DNA of 64,000 bases, from NCBI RefSeq assembly GCF_030068545.1, contig NZ_JASJOR010000039.1, positions 15,916 to 79,915 on the forward strand, in the 5' to 3' direction. Each line of letters opens with the position of its first letter. The stretch's first letter is position 1. The stretch is from Xanthocytophaga flava. Lineage in GTDB: Bacteria; Bacteroidota; Bacteroidia; Cytophagales; 172606-1. The position numbers and the translations under genes were made by a program. Below, piece by piece: positions 16,858 to 26,951 of the stretch. Below the pieces are notes generated by a model, which was given only the letters and a program-made list of their open reading frames with translations, had not been told where the DNA came from and ran no database searches.

Positions 16858-18270
16858 TTAATAATACATCTGGTAGGTGACTCTCTCACCGGAAGGGTCT
16901 AATCCTTCAATAATCAAACGCCCTCTTACATTTCCCATCATGTCAACCACATCTTTAGGTGCGTTTACTGGCTGACGGTTAATAGAAGTGATGATGAATC
17001 CTTCATCAAACTGACTTAACACGCCACGTCCTGTAATTTTTACAATCCGTACCCCATTCTGTAATCGAAACTTATCTTTCTCAACTTTAGACAAAGCTTC
17101 CAGCTCTGCACCCAGCGATTCTGCTTTATAGGTTTCATGTTTCAGTAAACCTGTTGTGCCTTCTCGATTTGTTAGCGTCAGCTGTCCTTCTTTGGTATCA
17201 TTACCTCTGCGATAAGTCACCGTTATTTTATCTCCCGGACGATAGAAACTCAACTGCTCATCAAACTCTGCCTTGCTATTGATAGTCTGTCCATTTACTT
17301 TCAGAATCACATCACCCTTACGTAATCCCAGCTTTTCTGCTGCAGAACCAGTTTCAAGATATGTCACAACGGCACCAGAATAATCATTCAGAGCATACTT
17401 TTCAGCTGTTTGGCTATTGATGTCTGAAACTTCTGCTCCCAGGAAACCCGTCTGTACTTCCCCGTATTTCACCAGGTCATTAAATATCTTGTTTACAATA
17501 TCTACAGGAACAGCAAAACCATAACCTGTGTAGCTACCTGTACGTGATAAAATTGCACTATTAATACCAATTAACTCTCCTTTGATATTTACTAAGGCAC
17601 CTCCACTGTTACCAGGGTTGATAGCAGCATCTGTCTGAATAAAAGACTCAATAGGAAACTGACTACCCAAAATACCAATATTACGACCTTTTGCACTTAC
17701 AATACCAGCTGTCACTGTAGAAGTAAGGTTAAACGGATTACCAACAGCCAGTACCCATTCTCCTACCTGTACATCCCGGCTATGGGCTAACTTAATAGCA
17801 GGTAATCCTTTTCCTTCGATTTTTAACACAGCAATATCTGTAGACGGGTCAGTACCAATCATCTTGGCTTTGTAAGATCGTTTATTATGTACTACCTCAA
17901 TAGAGTTCGCATTTTCAATTACGTGGTTATTGGTTACTACATACCCATCTGCTGTAAAAATTACTCCAGACCCGGAACCAGAAACTTTTTGTTCGCGACC
18001 TCCGCCACCAAAAAACCAGTCAAACATATCATACTGATTGGCAATGGTTGAGGTGGTTTTAATAAATACTACACTGGATGTACTGGCAGCAGATGCTGCC
18101 ACAAAGTCAGCATTTATTGGTGAATTGGTATAGGCCTGACTGACAGTTCGCATTACAGAATTAGTATTTTCTGGTAGAACCGGAGTAGAAGAAGTTCCAA
18201 AGTGCTGAAACAAAAAGGCTCCAAATACTCCCGAGCCTAAGCTTAACAAAACTGTTTTTAATGTTTTCAT
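16858..18270 (-). CDS. Do-family (HtrA/DegQ-like) periplasmic serine protease
   Basis: This 470-residue envelope quality-control protease starts with a membrane anchor or signal (about residues 5-24). The catalytic triad is visible as His116 in VTNNHVIEN, Asp145 in DPSTDIAVLK and Ser222 in NPGNSGGAL. A first PDZ domain follows at about residues 265-370 and a shorter, diverged second PDZ at about 390-470. Such proteases degrade or refold misfolded periplasmic proteins. It is monocistronic, with its own promoter and terminator. Confidence 0.95.
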   Translation of the reverse strand: MKTLKTVLLSLGSGVFGAFLFQHFGTSSTPVLPENTNSVMRTVSQAYTNSPINADFVAASAASTSSVVFIKTTSTIANQYDMFDWFFGGGGREQKVSGSGSGVIFTADGYVVTNNHVIENANSIEVVHNKRSYKAKMIGTDPSTDIAVLKIEGKGLPAIKLAHSRDVQVGEWVLAVGNPFNLTSTVTAGIVSAKGRNIGILGSQFPIESFIQTDAAINPGNSGGALVNIKGELIGINSAILSRTGSYTGYGFAVPVDIVNKIFNDLVKYGEVQTGFLGAEVSDINSQTAEKYALNDYSGAVVTYLETGSAAEKLGLRKGDVILKVNGQTINSKAEFDEQLSFYRPGDKITVTYRRGNDTKEGQLTLTNREGTTGLLKHETYKAESLGAELEALSKVEKDKFRLQNGVRIVKITGRGVLSQFDEGFIITSINRQPVNAPKDVVDMMGNVRGRLIIEGLDPSGERVTYQMYY

Positions 18271-18286
18271 TAGGGTTCAGACAAAA

Positions 18287-18294
18287 CAAACATA
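18287..18294 (-). promoter_or_regulatory. -7 element (TATGTTTG) of the HtrA gene
   Basis: On the minus strand TATGTTTG matches TAnnTTTG exactly. It is only 16 bases before the ATG, so the leader would be about ten bases long or less. Confidence 0.45.
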
Positions 18295-18512
18295 CTGTAA
18301 ACTAACTCTTTTCTGACATAGAATCAAAAATTATGCAATAGAAAGAAAGACGGAAAAACTATATCCTAGATTTTGGTTGGATTATCCCCTATTCCGAATC
18401 ATCTCGCATATCCTCTCTTTCCTGATTTTTTCAATTAAACATAGGTTACCTACTAATCTCAAAGGTATTAAAATTTGAAAATGTATATCTTTTACTACAA
18501 CGCTACCTACCT

Positions 18513-19238
18513 ATGAAAACGTCATTAATAGCTTTTGTATTACTTACAATCTTTAGCAGTTGCGGAGAACTCGAATCGTCACAAACGCAAACACTCTTTG
18601 ACCAGCCACAACCAGCAGATGTCAAAAACACAACGGAGCTTGGCAAAAAAATTCAAGGTACTTATATGAATCAGAAGATTCATATTTCTCAGGATTCTTC
18701 AGGCTTTTATTCGGATACTACTTTTTTGCAAGTATATTCCAATTCAATCCTTTCAGTATCCCGATTCTTTCTAAAACAACATCGTAGGGATTTGGATCTT
18801 CCTGATTCGGTAAAAAAATTAAATAACACAGCTTTACTCTCCTATGTTACCAAAGAAGAAGGTTTGACCAAAGCATATTTTGTTGCAGATACTCTATTTT
18901 GTTTTACACAAATCTCTGACACAATTCTTAAACTTTCTGCACCTACCATACTTCGCTACTACAAAGGTTCCTACTTTATCAATACTCCAGTTGAACCATC
19001 TGGTTGGGAAGTAATGCGACTAACACCTAAAAAGAATTATCTTCTTGTGAGCTACTTATATGCAGAGGATTCCATCACCACAGATATTGAACAAATCACA
19101 CCCGTGAAAGTGACAACATACGAACAGGATAGCTCCAGCTATACTTTCACATCTATCAATCCAAGTCGAAAGGAATTTAAGAAACTGATCAAAGAAGATT
19201 TATTTACAACAGAAAAAGTCTACAGGAAAATCCGATAA
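18513..19238 (+). CDS. Hypothetical lipoprotein
   Basis: A 241-residue protein that I do not recognise. Its N-terminus is a lipoprotein signal with a lipobox-like FSSC at residues 14-17, so it is likely tethered to the outer membrane or its outer leaflet. The rest is soluble, rich in Thr, Ser and Tyr, and probably beta-structured. It is transcribed away from the HtrA gene and converges on the archaemetzincin gene with a gap of only 5 bases. Confidence 0.75.
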   Translation: MKTSLIAFVLLTIFSSCGELESSQTQTLFDQPQPADVKNTTELGKKIQGTYMNQKIHISQDSSGFYSDTTFLQVYSNSILSVSRFFLKQHRRDLDLPDSVKKLNNTALLSYVTKEEGLTKAYFVADTLFCFTQISDTILKLSAPTILRYYKGSYFINTPVEPSGWEVMRLTPKKNYLLVSYLYAEDSITTDIEQITPVKVTTYEQDSSSYTFTSINPSRKEFKKLIKEDLFTTEKVYRKIR

Positions 19239-19243
19239 TCTTT

Positions 19244-20140
19244 TCAATCTTCAGAAATAGCCTTAATACTCCTATCATAAAAGCCGATCAGTTCGTAGTT
19301 TTTTTCATTTATCCAAAAACTACGAACTCTCGTCAAATGCTGTTTTTCATCCTGCTTTAGATTCCAACACAATTTTCGCAAACATTCCGGACAAAAATAA
19401 GTAGGACGCCCATCCATCTCATACTTGTTATTACTCCCATTCATACAACATTCATATTTGACACAATGTCTAATAGAAAACATATGTCCGATTTCATGAG
19501 TCGCAGTCCGGATTGTCCGTTGAAACACCTGATCAAATTCTTTAGGATTATCAGCACATCCAAAGCGATTAATAGACCACACACCCACACGTTTTTTCAA
19601 AGATGCTAAACCAAAGACATAGTTCCAATCTGGTCGGGGATATAAATCATAGGTTGTAAATGCGATTAAAACAGCGGCATCACCAGGTAGCACAGGAGCT
19701 AACACGTCATTGAGAATCAGACTGGCACTTAGTTGTATACCTGTATCTTCCCGTTCTCTTGAGTCTTTCAGAAAGTTGGCATTCTCAGGCACGGACACAT
19801 ACTTTACCTGAAGTCCATAAAATAACCAGAGATAACGAGCAGCTTTTGAAACGATTTGTAATTCTGCGGGAGAGAATGTTCCAATACGCATAATATAAAT
19901 TTTGTCACGACCACCATCCAGACGAGTGGGCTTTTTGTTCACATAGGTTTCAAAAGACTGATAGGTTTCTTTGTGTTCTGCCAGCCATTCTCCTGGCATA
20001 GGTTGTTCTTTTAACTTATGTAAAGGAGTTAATTTCTGTTGTATAACGACTCGACTGTCTTTCTTTTCTTTACACGAAATCATTAACAAACATAAAATTC
20101 CTCCCACTAAGAGAGTTCTTACATACTTCTGATTTAACAT
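19244..20140 (-). CDS. Archaemetzincin-type zinc metalloprotease (lipoprotein)
   Basis: The 298-residue protein has the archaemetzincin signature: HEIGHMFSIRHC at about 215-226 supplies the three zinc ligands and general base, and cysteines follow in ECCMN (231-232) and CPECLRKLCW (250-258), which bind a second structural zinc in this family. A lipoprotein signal with the lipobox MISC (residues 20-23) precedes the domain, so it is probably cell-surface or periplasmic, whereas archaeal members are cytoplasmic. Substrates are unknown. It is divergent from the acyl-adenylase gene and may share its promoter region. Confidence 0.9.
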   Translation of the reverse strand: MLNQKYVRTLLVGGILCLLMISCKEKKDSRVVIQQKLTPLHKLKEQPMPGEWLAEHKETYQSFETYVNKKPTRLDGGRDKIYIMRIGTFSPAELQIVSKAARYLWLFYGLQVKYVSVPENANFLKDSREREDTGIQLSASLILNDVLAPVLPGDAAVLIAFTTYDLYPRPDWNYVFGLASLKKRVGVWSINRFGCADNPKEFDQVFQRTIRTATHEIGHMFSIRHCVKYECCMNGSNNKYEMDGRPTYFCPECLRKLCWNLKQDEKQHLTRVRSFWINEKNYELIGFYDRSIKAISED

Positions 20141-20226
20141 ACAATGCAGACTGATGGCTTACAGATAAAATTGTATCTAAATGTAGAAATATAAAACAGT
20201 AATTGAAAAAGGTGTATTTTTACCGC

Positions 20227-21729
20227 ATGGGAATTCGTTCATTTTTAGCAAAGCCATTTGCCTCATCCGTTGTAAAAGCACAAAATCGGTGGGCAGCGGC
20301 ACCAGTAGAATCACAGAATGCAGTTTTTCAGTCACTGCTTGCAGGAGGAAAAGATACACTTTTTGGAAAAGAACATGGGTTTTCTTCTATTCGTACATAT
20401 GAAGATTTTAAACGTCAGGTCCCTGTACGGGATTATGAAGATATTAAATCCTATATTCAGCAAGTAAAAGATGGTAAGTCAGATATTCTCTGGAAGGGTA
20501 AACCTCTGTATTTTGCCAAAACATCAGGTACAACTTCTGGAGTGAAGTATATTCCCATTTCAAAGGAATCTATTCCCAATCATATTAACTCTGCCAGAAA
20601 TGCACTGTTGACTTATGTACATGAGACAGGCAAAGCAGACTTTCTGGATCGCAAACTAATATTTTTGTCAGGTAGTCCTATTTTGGATATGTCAGGTGCC
20701 ATTCCAACAGGCAGGCTGTCGGGTATAGTTAATCATCATGTACCAGGCTATCTGCGTACCAATCAACTCCCCAGTTATACAACCAATTGTATTGAGGATT
20801 GGGAAACAAAACTCGATACAATTATTGGAGAAACGTTATCAGAAGATATGTCATTGATATCTGGTATCCCACCTTGGGTACAGATGTATTTTGATCGTAT
20901 CATTGCCAAGACAGGCAAACCTATCAAAGATACATTCCCTAACTTTTCTTTGTTTGTATATGGTGGTGTAAATTTTGAACCTTATCGAGCCAAGATTTTT
21001 GAATCGATTGGAAAGAAAATAGATTCCATAGAGATGTTCCCTGCCTCAGAAGGTTTCTTTGCTTATCAGGATAAACAAATACATGAAGGATTATTATTGT
21101 TATTAAACAGTGGAATCTTTTATGAATTTATTCCAGCAGAAGAGTTTTTCAATACCAATCCCACTCGTCTTAGTATTGCAGATGTCGAACTAGGTAAAAA
21201 CTATGTATTGATTGTAAACAATAATGCAGGTTTATGGGGATACAATGTAGGTGATACGATCAAGTTTGTCTCCAAAAATCCATACCGTATTATCGTATCT
21301 GGCCGTATCAAACATTTTATCTCAGCATTTGGAGAACATGTGATAGGAGAAGAAGTAGAAAAAGCAATGCAATATGCCATGCAAAAACATCCGGAAGTAG
21401 AATTGATTGAATTTACAGTAGCCCCAATGGTAACACCAGATGGAGATCAATTACCTTATCATGAATGGTTTGTAGAATTTGCCAAACTACCACAGGATAT
21501 GAATGCGTTTGCCAGAGATATCGATCAGAAATTAGTTCAACTAAACGTATATTATAAAGATCTGATTTCAGGTAGTATATTACAAACCCTAAAAATTACT
21601 GCCTTACAACCAGATACATTCCGTAAGTACATGAAATCCCAGGGTAAACTGGGTGGACAGAATAAAGTTCCCCGATTATCCAATGATCGGAAACTGGCTG
21701 ATGAACTGGTAAAATTCAGAATCAATTAA
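20227..21729 (+). CDS. GH3 (auxin-responsive) family acyl-adenylating enzyme
   Basis: From ATG 20227 the protein has 500 residues (MGIRSFLAKPFASS). A TTG at 20203 would add eight residues of poor quality. It belongs to the firefly-luciferase-fold GH3 superfamily (unrelated to glycoside hydrolase 3), which adenylates small carboxylic acids and often conjugates them to amino acids. The ATP-binding motif KTSGTTSGVKYIPIS is at about 98-112 and VSGRIKHFISAFGEHV lies at about 358-373. Bacteroidota commonly have one such gene; the acid substrate is unknown. dxr follows after 77 bases. Confidence 0.9.
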   Translation: MGIRSFLAKPFASSVVKAQNRWAAAPVESQNAVFQSLLAGGKDTLFGKEHGFSSIRTYEDFKRQVPVRDYEDIKSYIQQVKDGKSDILWKGKPLYFAKTSGTTSGVKYIPISKESIPNHINSARNALLTYVHETGKADFLDRKLIFLSGSPILDMSGAIPTGRLSGIVNHHVPGYLRTNQLPSYTTNCIEDWETKLDTIIGETLSEDMSLISGIPPWVQMYFDRIIAKTGKPIKDTFPNFSLFVYGGVNFEPYRAKIFESIGKKIDSIEMFPASEGFFAYQDKQIHEGLLLLLNSGIFYEFIPAEEFFNTNPTRLSIADVELGKNYVLIVNNNAGLWGYNVGDTIKFVSKNPYRIIVSGRIKHFISAFGEHVIGEEVEKAMQYAMQKHPEVELIEFTVAPMVTPDGDQLPYHEWFVEFAKLPQDMNAFARDIDQKLVQLNVYYKDLISGSILQTLKITALQPDTFRKYMKSQGKLGGQNKVPRLSNDRKLADELVKFRIN

Positions 21730-21806
21730 GCATTAGGAAATACAGGAGTAAAAGAAATCATATATATTACTGAGCAATTACATCCCTAAAAGCTCGGTTC
21801 CCTATT

Positions 21807-22970
21807 ATGGATATTCAAAAAAAACGGGTTGCTATCCTGGGTTCAACAGGATCTATTGGCACACAGGCATTGGAGGTAATTCAGGCCAATCCAGAATCAT
21901 TTGAAGTAGAAGTATTAACAGCACAGAATAATGCAGATTTACTAATTCAACAAGCGATACAGTTTCAGCCTAATGTAGTTGTTATCTGTAATGAAGACTT
22001 GTACGAAAAAGTAGCGGCTGCCTTAATTAACCATCCGGTGAAAGTATATGCAGGCGCTAAATCTATGGCGTCTGTAGTTCAGATGGAAAGTGTTGACATT
22101 GTATTAACAGCCTTAGTAGGCTATGCAGGATTGATCCCAACCATAAAAGCCATTGAAGCAGGTAAGCCTATTGCTCTCGCCAATAAAGAAACTTTGGTTG
22201 TAGCAGGTGAACTGGTTACTCAACTAGCACGTGAAAAAGGAGTAAGTATTTATCCGGTTGATTCTGAACACTCAGCCATTTTTCAATGTTTGGCTGGTGA
22301 ATGGCACAATCCCATTGAGAAGATTATTTTAACAGCGTCAGGAGGACCGTTTCGAGGCAAAGACAGAGACTTCCTACGCACAGTAACCAAAGCCCAGGCA
22401 CTCAAACATCCTAACTGGGATATGGGAGCTAAAATAACCATTGATTCAGCAACTCTTATGAATAAGGGACTTGAGGTTATTGAAGCTAAATGGTTATTTG
22501 GTATAACTCCATCTCAGATAGATGTGGTAGTTCATCCGCAATCCATTATTCACTCATTGGTTCAGTTTCAGGATGGTAGCCTCAAGGCACAAATGGGCTT
22601 ACCGGATATGAAACTTCCTATTCAATACGCATTAGGTTATCCTAAACGACTTTCTGCGGATTTCCCACGATTTAACTTTGCCAATTATCCGACTCTTTCC
22701 TTCGAAGAGCCTGACAAAAAGACATTTATAAATCTTCAACTAGCTTTTGACGCCTTAGATAAAGGGGGTAATATGCCTTGTATCGTGAATGCGGCTAATG
22801 AAGTGGCTGTGGCAGCATTTTTGAGAGAGGAAATAGGATTTCTGGAAATATCTGACTGGATTATTCGTTGTATGGCTAAAGTACCGTATATTGGCAATCC
22901 GACATTGGACGACTATATCCATACAGATAAAGAAGCCAGACGGATAGCATCTGAACCTCTTACAGTGTAA
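21807..22970 (+). CDS. dxr: 1-deoxy-D-xylulose 5-phosphate reductoisomerase
   Basis: The 387-residue enzyme converts 1-deoxy-D-xylulose 5-phosphate to 2-C-methyl-D-erythritol 4-phosphate using NADPH, the first committed step of the MEP isoprenoid pathway. Motifs are GSTGSIGTQALEV (about 12-24), ALANKETLVVAGE (substrate/metal region), VDSEHSAIFQCL, TASGGPFRG and MNKGLEVIEA. Length and start at ATG 21807 are standard. It is followed by rseP, a pairing frequent in Bacteroidota. Confidence 0.97.
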   Translation: MDIQKKRVAILGSTGSIGTQALEVIQANPESFEVEVLTAQNNADLLIQQAIQFQPNVVVICNEDLYEKVAAALINHPVKVYAGAKSMASVVQMESVDIVLTALVGYAGLIPTIKAIEAGKPIALANKETLVVAGELVTQLAREKGVSIYPVDSEHSAIFQCLAGEWHNPIEKIILTASGGPFRGKDRDFLRTVTKAQALKHPNWDMGAKITIDSATLMNKGLEVIEAKWLFGITPSQIDVVVHPQSIIHSLVQFQDGSLKAQMGLPDMKLPIQYALGYPKRLSADFPRFNFANYPTLSFEEPDKKTFINLQLAFDALDKGGNMPCIVNAANEVAVAAFLREEIGFLEISDWIIRCMAKVPYIGNPTLDDYIHTDKEARRIASEPLTV

Positions 22971-23134
22971 AGTTTTAACAATCTTTCTGATTATCATTCG
23001 TCTTCAATATAGAAAGATATAGAATAGAAGAACTGATATGAATCTTACAGATGCGCATTCTCAAATAAAAAACGAGTATTTATTTCTAATTCAATATAGT
23101 AATTTCACATATCAAATTTAGCACTGAAATTTAA

Positions 23135-24538
23135 ATGGATGTAGTAGTAATGATTGCCCAGCTATTGTTGGGTTTATCCATTCTGGTAGGCGTACATGAG
23201 TTGGGGCATTTCTTGACTGCCAAATGGTTTAAAATGCGTGTGGAGCAATTTGCCTTAGGCTTGCCTCCTCAAATGTTTGGCTTGAAATTCTTACCTGCTA
23301 AAATATTTAGTGTTCGTCATGGTGAAACAGAATACCTGTTATCACCTCTGCCTTTAGGTGGTTATGTTAAGATTGCCGGTATGATGGATGAATCGATGGA
23401 TACAGAGCAGATGGCAAGTGAACCCCAACCTTGGGAGTTTCGTAGCAAGCCAGCTTGGCAGCGCTTAATTGTTATGATGGGTGGAATTATTGTCAATGTC
23501 ATCACCGGCATTGTAATCTTTGGCTTCCTGTTGTTAATTTATGGAGAGCAATATATTCCAACAAAGGCATTGAAATATGGCATTGTGGCAGGTCCTGTTG
23601 CTCAGAACATGGGACTACGTACAGGCGATAAAATAGTAAAGTTAAATGGACAGACATTTGAAGACTTCTCTGATATTTCCAAATCGCTTTTAAACTCAGG
23701 AAGTTACTATACTGTTGAACGTAATGGACAATTAATTGACCTGCAGGTTCCGGATAAGCTGTTAAACGATCTATCCAATAAGAAGAGTCCTCAGAACTTC
23801 ATCTTCCCCCGGATGACTTTCACGGTTGATACAGTTCCTCCTGTTGAACAACCAGGTTTTCTTGCCCGTCTGATTCTTCAGATGAAAGGCAAAGACCCTG
23901 TAGCAAAAGAAAGTCCTGCTCAAAAAATCGGATTGCAGTCTGGTGATAAGATTGAAAAAGTAAATGGTACTCCTATCCGTTTCTTTGATGAGCTTCAGGA
24001 AACGCTGAAAGCTAATAAAGGTAAAACCGTTACATTTACCATTAACCATAAAGGTACAGTAAGAGAAGCTACAACTCAGTTGGATACAACTGGCGTATTA
24101 GGATTTATTCCAAAACAAGATATTGAAACGGCAACTATAGATTATAGCTTTGGAGAAGCATTTGCCAAAGCCCCATCCAGAGCATTTGAAGTAATCGGAA
24201 ATCAACTGAAAGCGTTTGGAAAGATCTTCAGAGGCGAATTATCTCCTACCAACTCTTTAGGTAGCTTTATTTCTATTGGCAAATTGTATGGAGGTATCTG
24301 GGATTGGGAAAAGTTCTGGAGTCTGACAGCAACTCTTTCTATGGTACTGGCATTTATGAATTTCCTTCCAATTCCAGTACTGGATGGAGGACATGTAGTA
24401 TTCTTATTATATGAAATGATAGCAGGTCGTGCGCCTTCTCAGAAATTCATGGAGGTAGCTCTTCGTTTTGGCATGGTACTCCTCTTTGGTTTAATGGCGT
24501 TTGCAATTGGCCTGGATTTCTATCGCTTAGTAAGATAG
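23135..24538 (+). CDS. rseP: RseP site-2 metalloprotease
   Basis: A 467-residue intramembrane zinc protease. TM1 carries the zinc motif HELGH at residues 21-25, two PDZ domains occupy about residues 150-215 and 235-330, and the C-terminal membrane part carries NFLPIPVLDGGHVVFLLYE with the third zinc ligand Asp. RseP cleaves anti-sigma factors and remnant signal peptides in the plane of the membrane, acting after a periplasmic protease. No anti-sigma factor gene is nearby. It lies 164 bases downstream of dxr. Confidence 0.96.
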   Translation: MDVVVMIAQLLLGLSILVGVHELGHFLTAKWFKMRVEQFALGLPPQMFGLKFLPAKIFSVRHGETEYLLSPLPLGGYVKIAGMMDESMDTEQMASEPQPWEFRSKPAWQRLIVMMGGIIVNVITGIVIFGFLLLIYGEQYIPTKALKYGIVAGPVAQNMGLRTGDKIVKLNGQTFEDFSDISKSLLNSGSYYTVERNGQLIDLQVPDKLLNDLSNKKSPQNFIFPRMTFTVDTVPPVEQPGFLARLILQMKGKDPVAKESPAQKIGLQSGDKIEKVNGTPIRFFDELQETLKANKGKTVTFTINHKGTVREATTQLDTTGVLGFIPKQDIETATIDYSFGEAFAKAPSRAFEVIGNQLKAFGKIFRGELSPTNSLGSFISIGKLYGGIWDWEKFWSLTATLSMVLAFMNFLPIPVLDGGHVVFLLYEMIAGRAPSQKFMEVALRFGMVLLFGLMAFAIGLDFYRLVR

Positions 24539-24567
24539 ATAACAGAGTAAGAGAAGAATGATACAAT

Positions 24568-24601
24568 AAAAAAGCGAGGGATTAATTCTCTCGCTTTTTT
24601 A
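24568..24601. terminator. Bidirectional terminator between rseP and methyltransferase gene
   Basis: A-run, GCGAG, interior loop with TTAATT, CTCGC, T-run. It lies between two convergent genes. Confidence 0.85.
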
Positions 24602-24602
24602 T

Positions 24603-25292
24603 TTAGTTAACAGCTTTTAATACTGCAATAAATTGCCATTTAGGAGATAAGATGGTTCTCACTATAGGAAGATGTTCATATAATTGGATATGATTATTCA
24701 TATCTATTATTTCAAGACCCGCACCCTCACACAGTTTACTAAAGCGTTTTTTTGTAAAATATCTTTCAGGTATGTTTATTCCATATGCCCAGTTTCCTAC
24801 AATGTCCATCATCTTAAGCATAAGTCGTGAGTAATAACTATATTCAAAATGATCTTTTATAAGCACGATTTTACCTGTTCTAGCAGCTTCTGTCAACAAG
24901 ACTGGTGTATTTTCACCAGCATGATGAAGTACATCGCAAAAAGTAATTACATCAAATGACTTATCAGCAAAAGGAATATAAGATCCATCAAATGTTTTGT
25001 ATTTTTTCCATTTTGCATTGTTCTCCAAGCCTTCTGGTAGCGGATGAATATCTATACACTGCCAAATAGTATTAGGCAAGCTTTCATTAATTGATTCTGC
25101 AATAATCATATCACCACATCCAACATCCAAGCAATGAACATTTGTATCTTTAGTGGAAAAACAATCAATAATATTCTGTTTTAGTAACTGAGTTAAAATG
25201 CAGGTTCGTCTGTTATGTGAAGCCTTTTGATGAAAATGTATTAATAGTTTTCTTATGATCCCTTTCTGTATATTAACAATTGGCGAACTCAT
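24603..25292 (-). CDS. SAM-dependent methyltransferase
   Basis: The 229-residue class I methyltransferase shows motif I as CLDVGCGDMII (about residues 56-66), the acidic end of strand 2 in CIDIHPLP, and motif IV in FDVITFCDVLHH (about 112-123). It overlaps the upstream membrane-protein gene by four bases (ATGA), so they are translationally coupled. With the GT2 gene it forms a three-gene unit; it may methylate a glycan or lipid carrier intermediate, but this is inference. Confidence 0.85.
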   Translation of the reverse strand: MSSPIVNIQKGIIRKLLIHFHQKASHNRRTCILTQLLKQNIIDCFSTKDTNVHCLDVGCGDMIIAESINESLPNTIWQCIDIHPLPEGLENNAKWKKYKTFDGSYIPFADKSFDVITFCDVLHHAGENTPVLLTEAARTGKIVLIKDHFEYSYYSRLMLKMMDIVGNWAYGINIPERYFTKKRFSKLCEGAGLEIIDMNNHIQLYEHLPIVRTILSPKWQFIAVLKAVN

Positions 25293-26935
25293 TGATTAAT
25301 GCTGTTATAGGTTACTTTATAGATTGTCGTAACTCCAAACGTTCTAACTTTTATCCACGGTTGAGCACGAAAACGTTTAATAAGTTTTTTGAGTTGTTCT
25401 CTTTCTAACTTACCAATATCCTCATCAGGAAGAGGTATATATATATTAACTGTGTTATGAGAGATGATATTAGAGCGATCTATTAGTTCAGGTAAACATA
25501 AATAAGCACCTCCCATTGCAGCATGATCAGCTAAACGATATCCATAATGAGGAGTAACAAAAATATTTTCCCCTTGTTGTTCTTCATACAAAAACTGACT
25601 CATTGTATATAAATCTATAATATCAGGGTTTGCATATTTTTTTTTTATTTTAAAAAAATATTGTCCAGTCCCTACTACTATACTAAAGAGTACCAATATT
25701 GTAAGTAGACGAATATATATACGCTTGACTGATGTATTATAGATTTTAGTAAATATCAACCATAGGCTTACAGCTAAAGGAGCATAATATCTTTTCTCTG
25801 CTACATATGTCCACCCTGCTAAAGTTGTAGATGGTCCTAAAATAACAGTGAATATGATCAGGGAACACAGATTTACACAGATGGTTATTATGATAAACAT
25901 CTCCATTAATCCATCCTGGCATTCTAAATAAAATATTCCTCTTCTGATTATACTACCACTTTTCCTATTATCTTCATCTGTAACCTTATGTTTTATAACA
26001 TTTATCCATTTCAATAAAAGTACAATAGTTAAAATACATATAGCAAATTGAAATAGAAAAGATAATGTGTTAGCAGCAGGGTATTTAAGAATTTTATAAA
26101 GAAAACTATTAATAAACTCTACACTAAAAGAACTATCAGCAATAAAATTTGTCATCTTCCCTAAATCTTTCCAATGTAAAGACTTAAATAAAATTCCATC
26201 CGGGTGTCTGTTACTTAAATAATCCCCACCACTACCACTCTGTAAGATAGACTGGATACTCACTAAAACTATAGTTGTCAGCAAAGCAACCATAGAAAAT
26301 TTCCACAACCGTCTATTATAGATTGTAGAAATTAATAATAAAAATAAAGGAATCCAGAAAAATAGATAATAAGCATATCTGAAAAAACAAGTCAGATAGG
26401 ATAAAGCTCCAATAGAAAAAGCCAACAGGTATGACCTATAGGAAAAATATTCTCTTTCAACTACTTGAAAAACAAATCCCACAGCTAGAAGAAATAATCC
26501 TAAGGCCAATAGATCAGATAAACCACAGTATTGAAATAATATAGGTGCAGAAAGAAAAAAAGCCCAGAAAATCCAAATAGCGTTAAAAGAAAACTGTGAG
26601 ATATATTTTTGTACTATATAATAACACCCTAATATAATTAACAAAAAAGCAAATAGTGTTGCAAACCATAAAGACAAAGACATTGAGAAAACTGACATCA
26701 AAATAGCTAACAGATATTCTACTCCTGGAGCAAACGTTTTATCAGGAATATACATCACTTCAGCTAAATTGGTAGTAGTAATATATCCTTGTGTAAAACC
26801 ATGTCCTCTTAAATAAGAAACAGCACGAGCTGTTTGCAAAATGGTATCATCAATAATGCGAGGTGAGTAATAACTAACAGAACTTATATAGATTACTATA
26901 CCTATAATAGAAAAAATATACTCCTGCCTTTTCAT
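25289..26935 (-). CDS. Polytopic membrane protein, GT-C glycosyltransferase-like
   Basis: The 548-residue protein is very hydrophobic, with about ten or more transmembrane segments. The first extracytoplasmic loop carries the acidic IIDDTILQTARAVSYLRGHG, a layout typical of GT-C enzymes (ArnT/PMT superfamily) that use polyprenyl-phosphate sugars, and the C-terminal 120 residues are soluble. No closer family is recognised. It lies between a GT2 synthase that could make the lipid-linked sugar and a methyltransferase overlapping by four bases, so a surface glycan or glycolipid modification is likely. Confidence 0.68.
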   Translation of the reverse strand: MKRQEYIFSIIGIVIYISSVSYYSPRIIDDTILQTARAVSYLRGHGFTQGYITTTNLAEVMYIPDKTFAPGVEYLLAILMSVFSMSLSLWFATLFAFLLIILGCYYIVQKYISQFSFNAIWIFWAFFLSAPILFQYCGLSDLLALGLFLLAVGFVFQVVEREYFSYRSYLLAFSIGALSYLTCFFRYAYYLFFWIPLFLLLISTIYNRRLWKFSMVALLTTIVLVSIQSILQSGSGGDYLSNRHPDGILFKSLHWKDLGKMTNFIADSSFSVEFINSFLYKILKYPAANTLSFLFQFAICILTIVLLLKWINVIKHKVTDEDNRKSGSIIRRGIFYLECQDGLMEMFIIITICVNLCSLIIFTVILGPSTTLAGWTYVAEKRYYAPLAVSLWLIFTKIYNTSVKRIYIRLLTILVLFSIVVGTGQYFFKIKKKYANPDIIDLYTMSQFLYEEQQGENIFVTPHYGYRLADHAAMGGAYLCLPELIDRSNIISHNTVNIYIPLPDEDIGKLEREQLKKLIKRFRAQPWIKVRTFGVTTIYKVTYNSINQ

Positions 26936-26951
26936 AAACTTATTTCACTAA

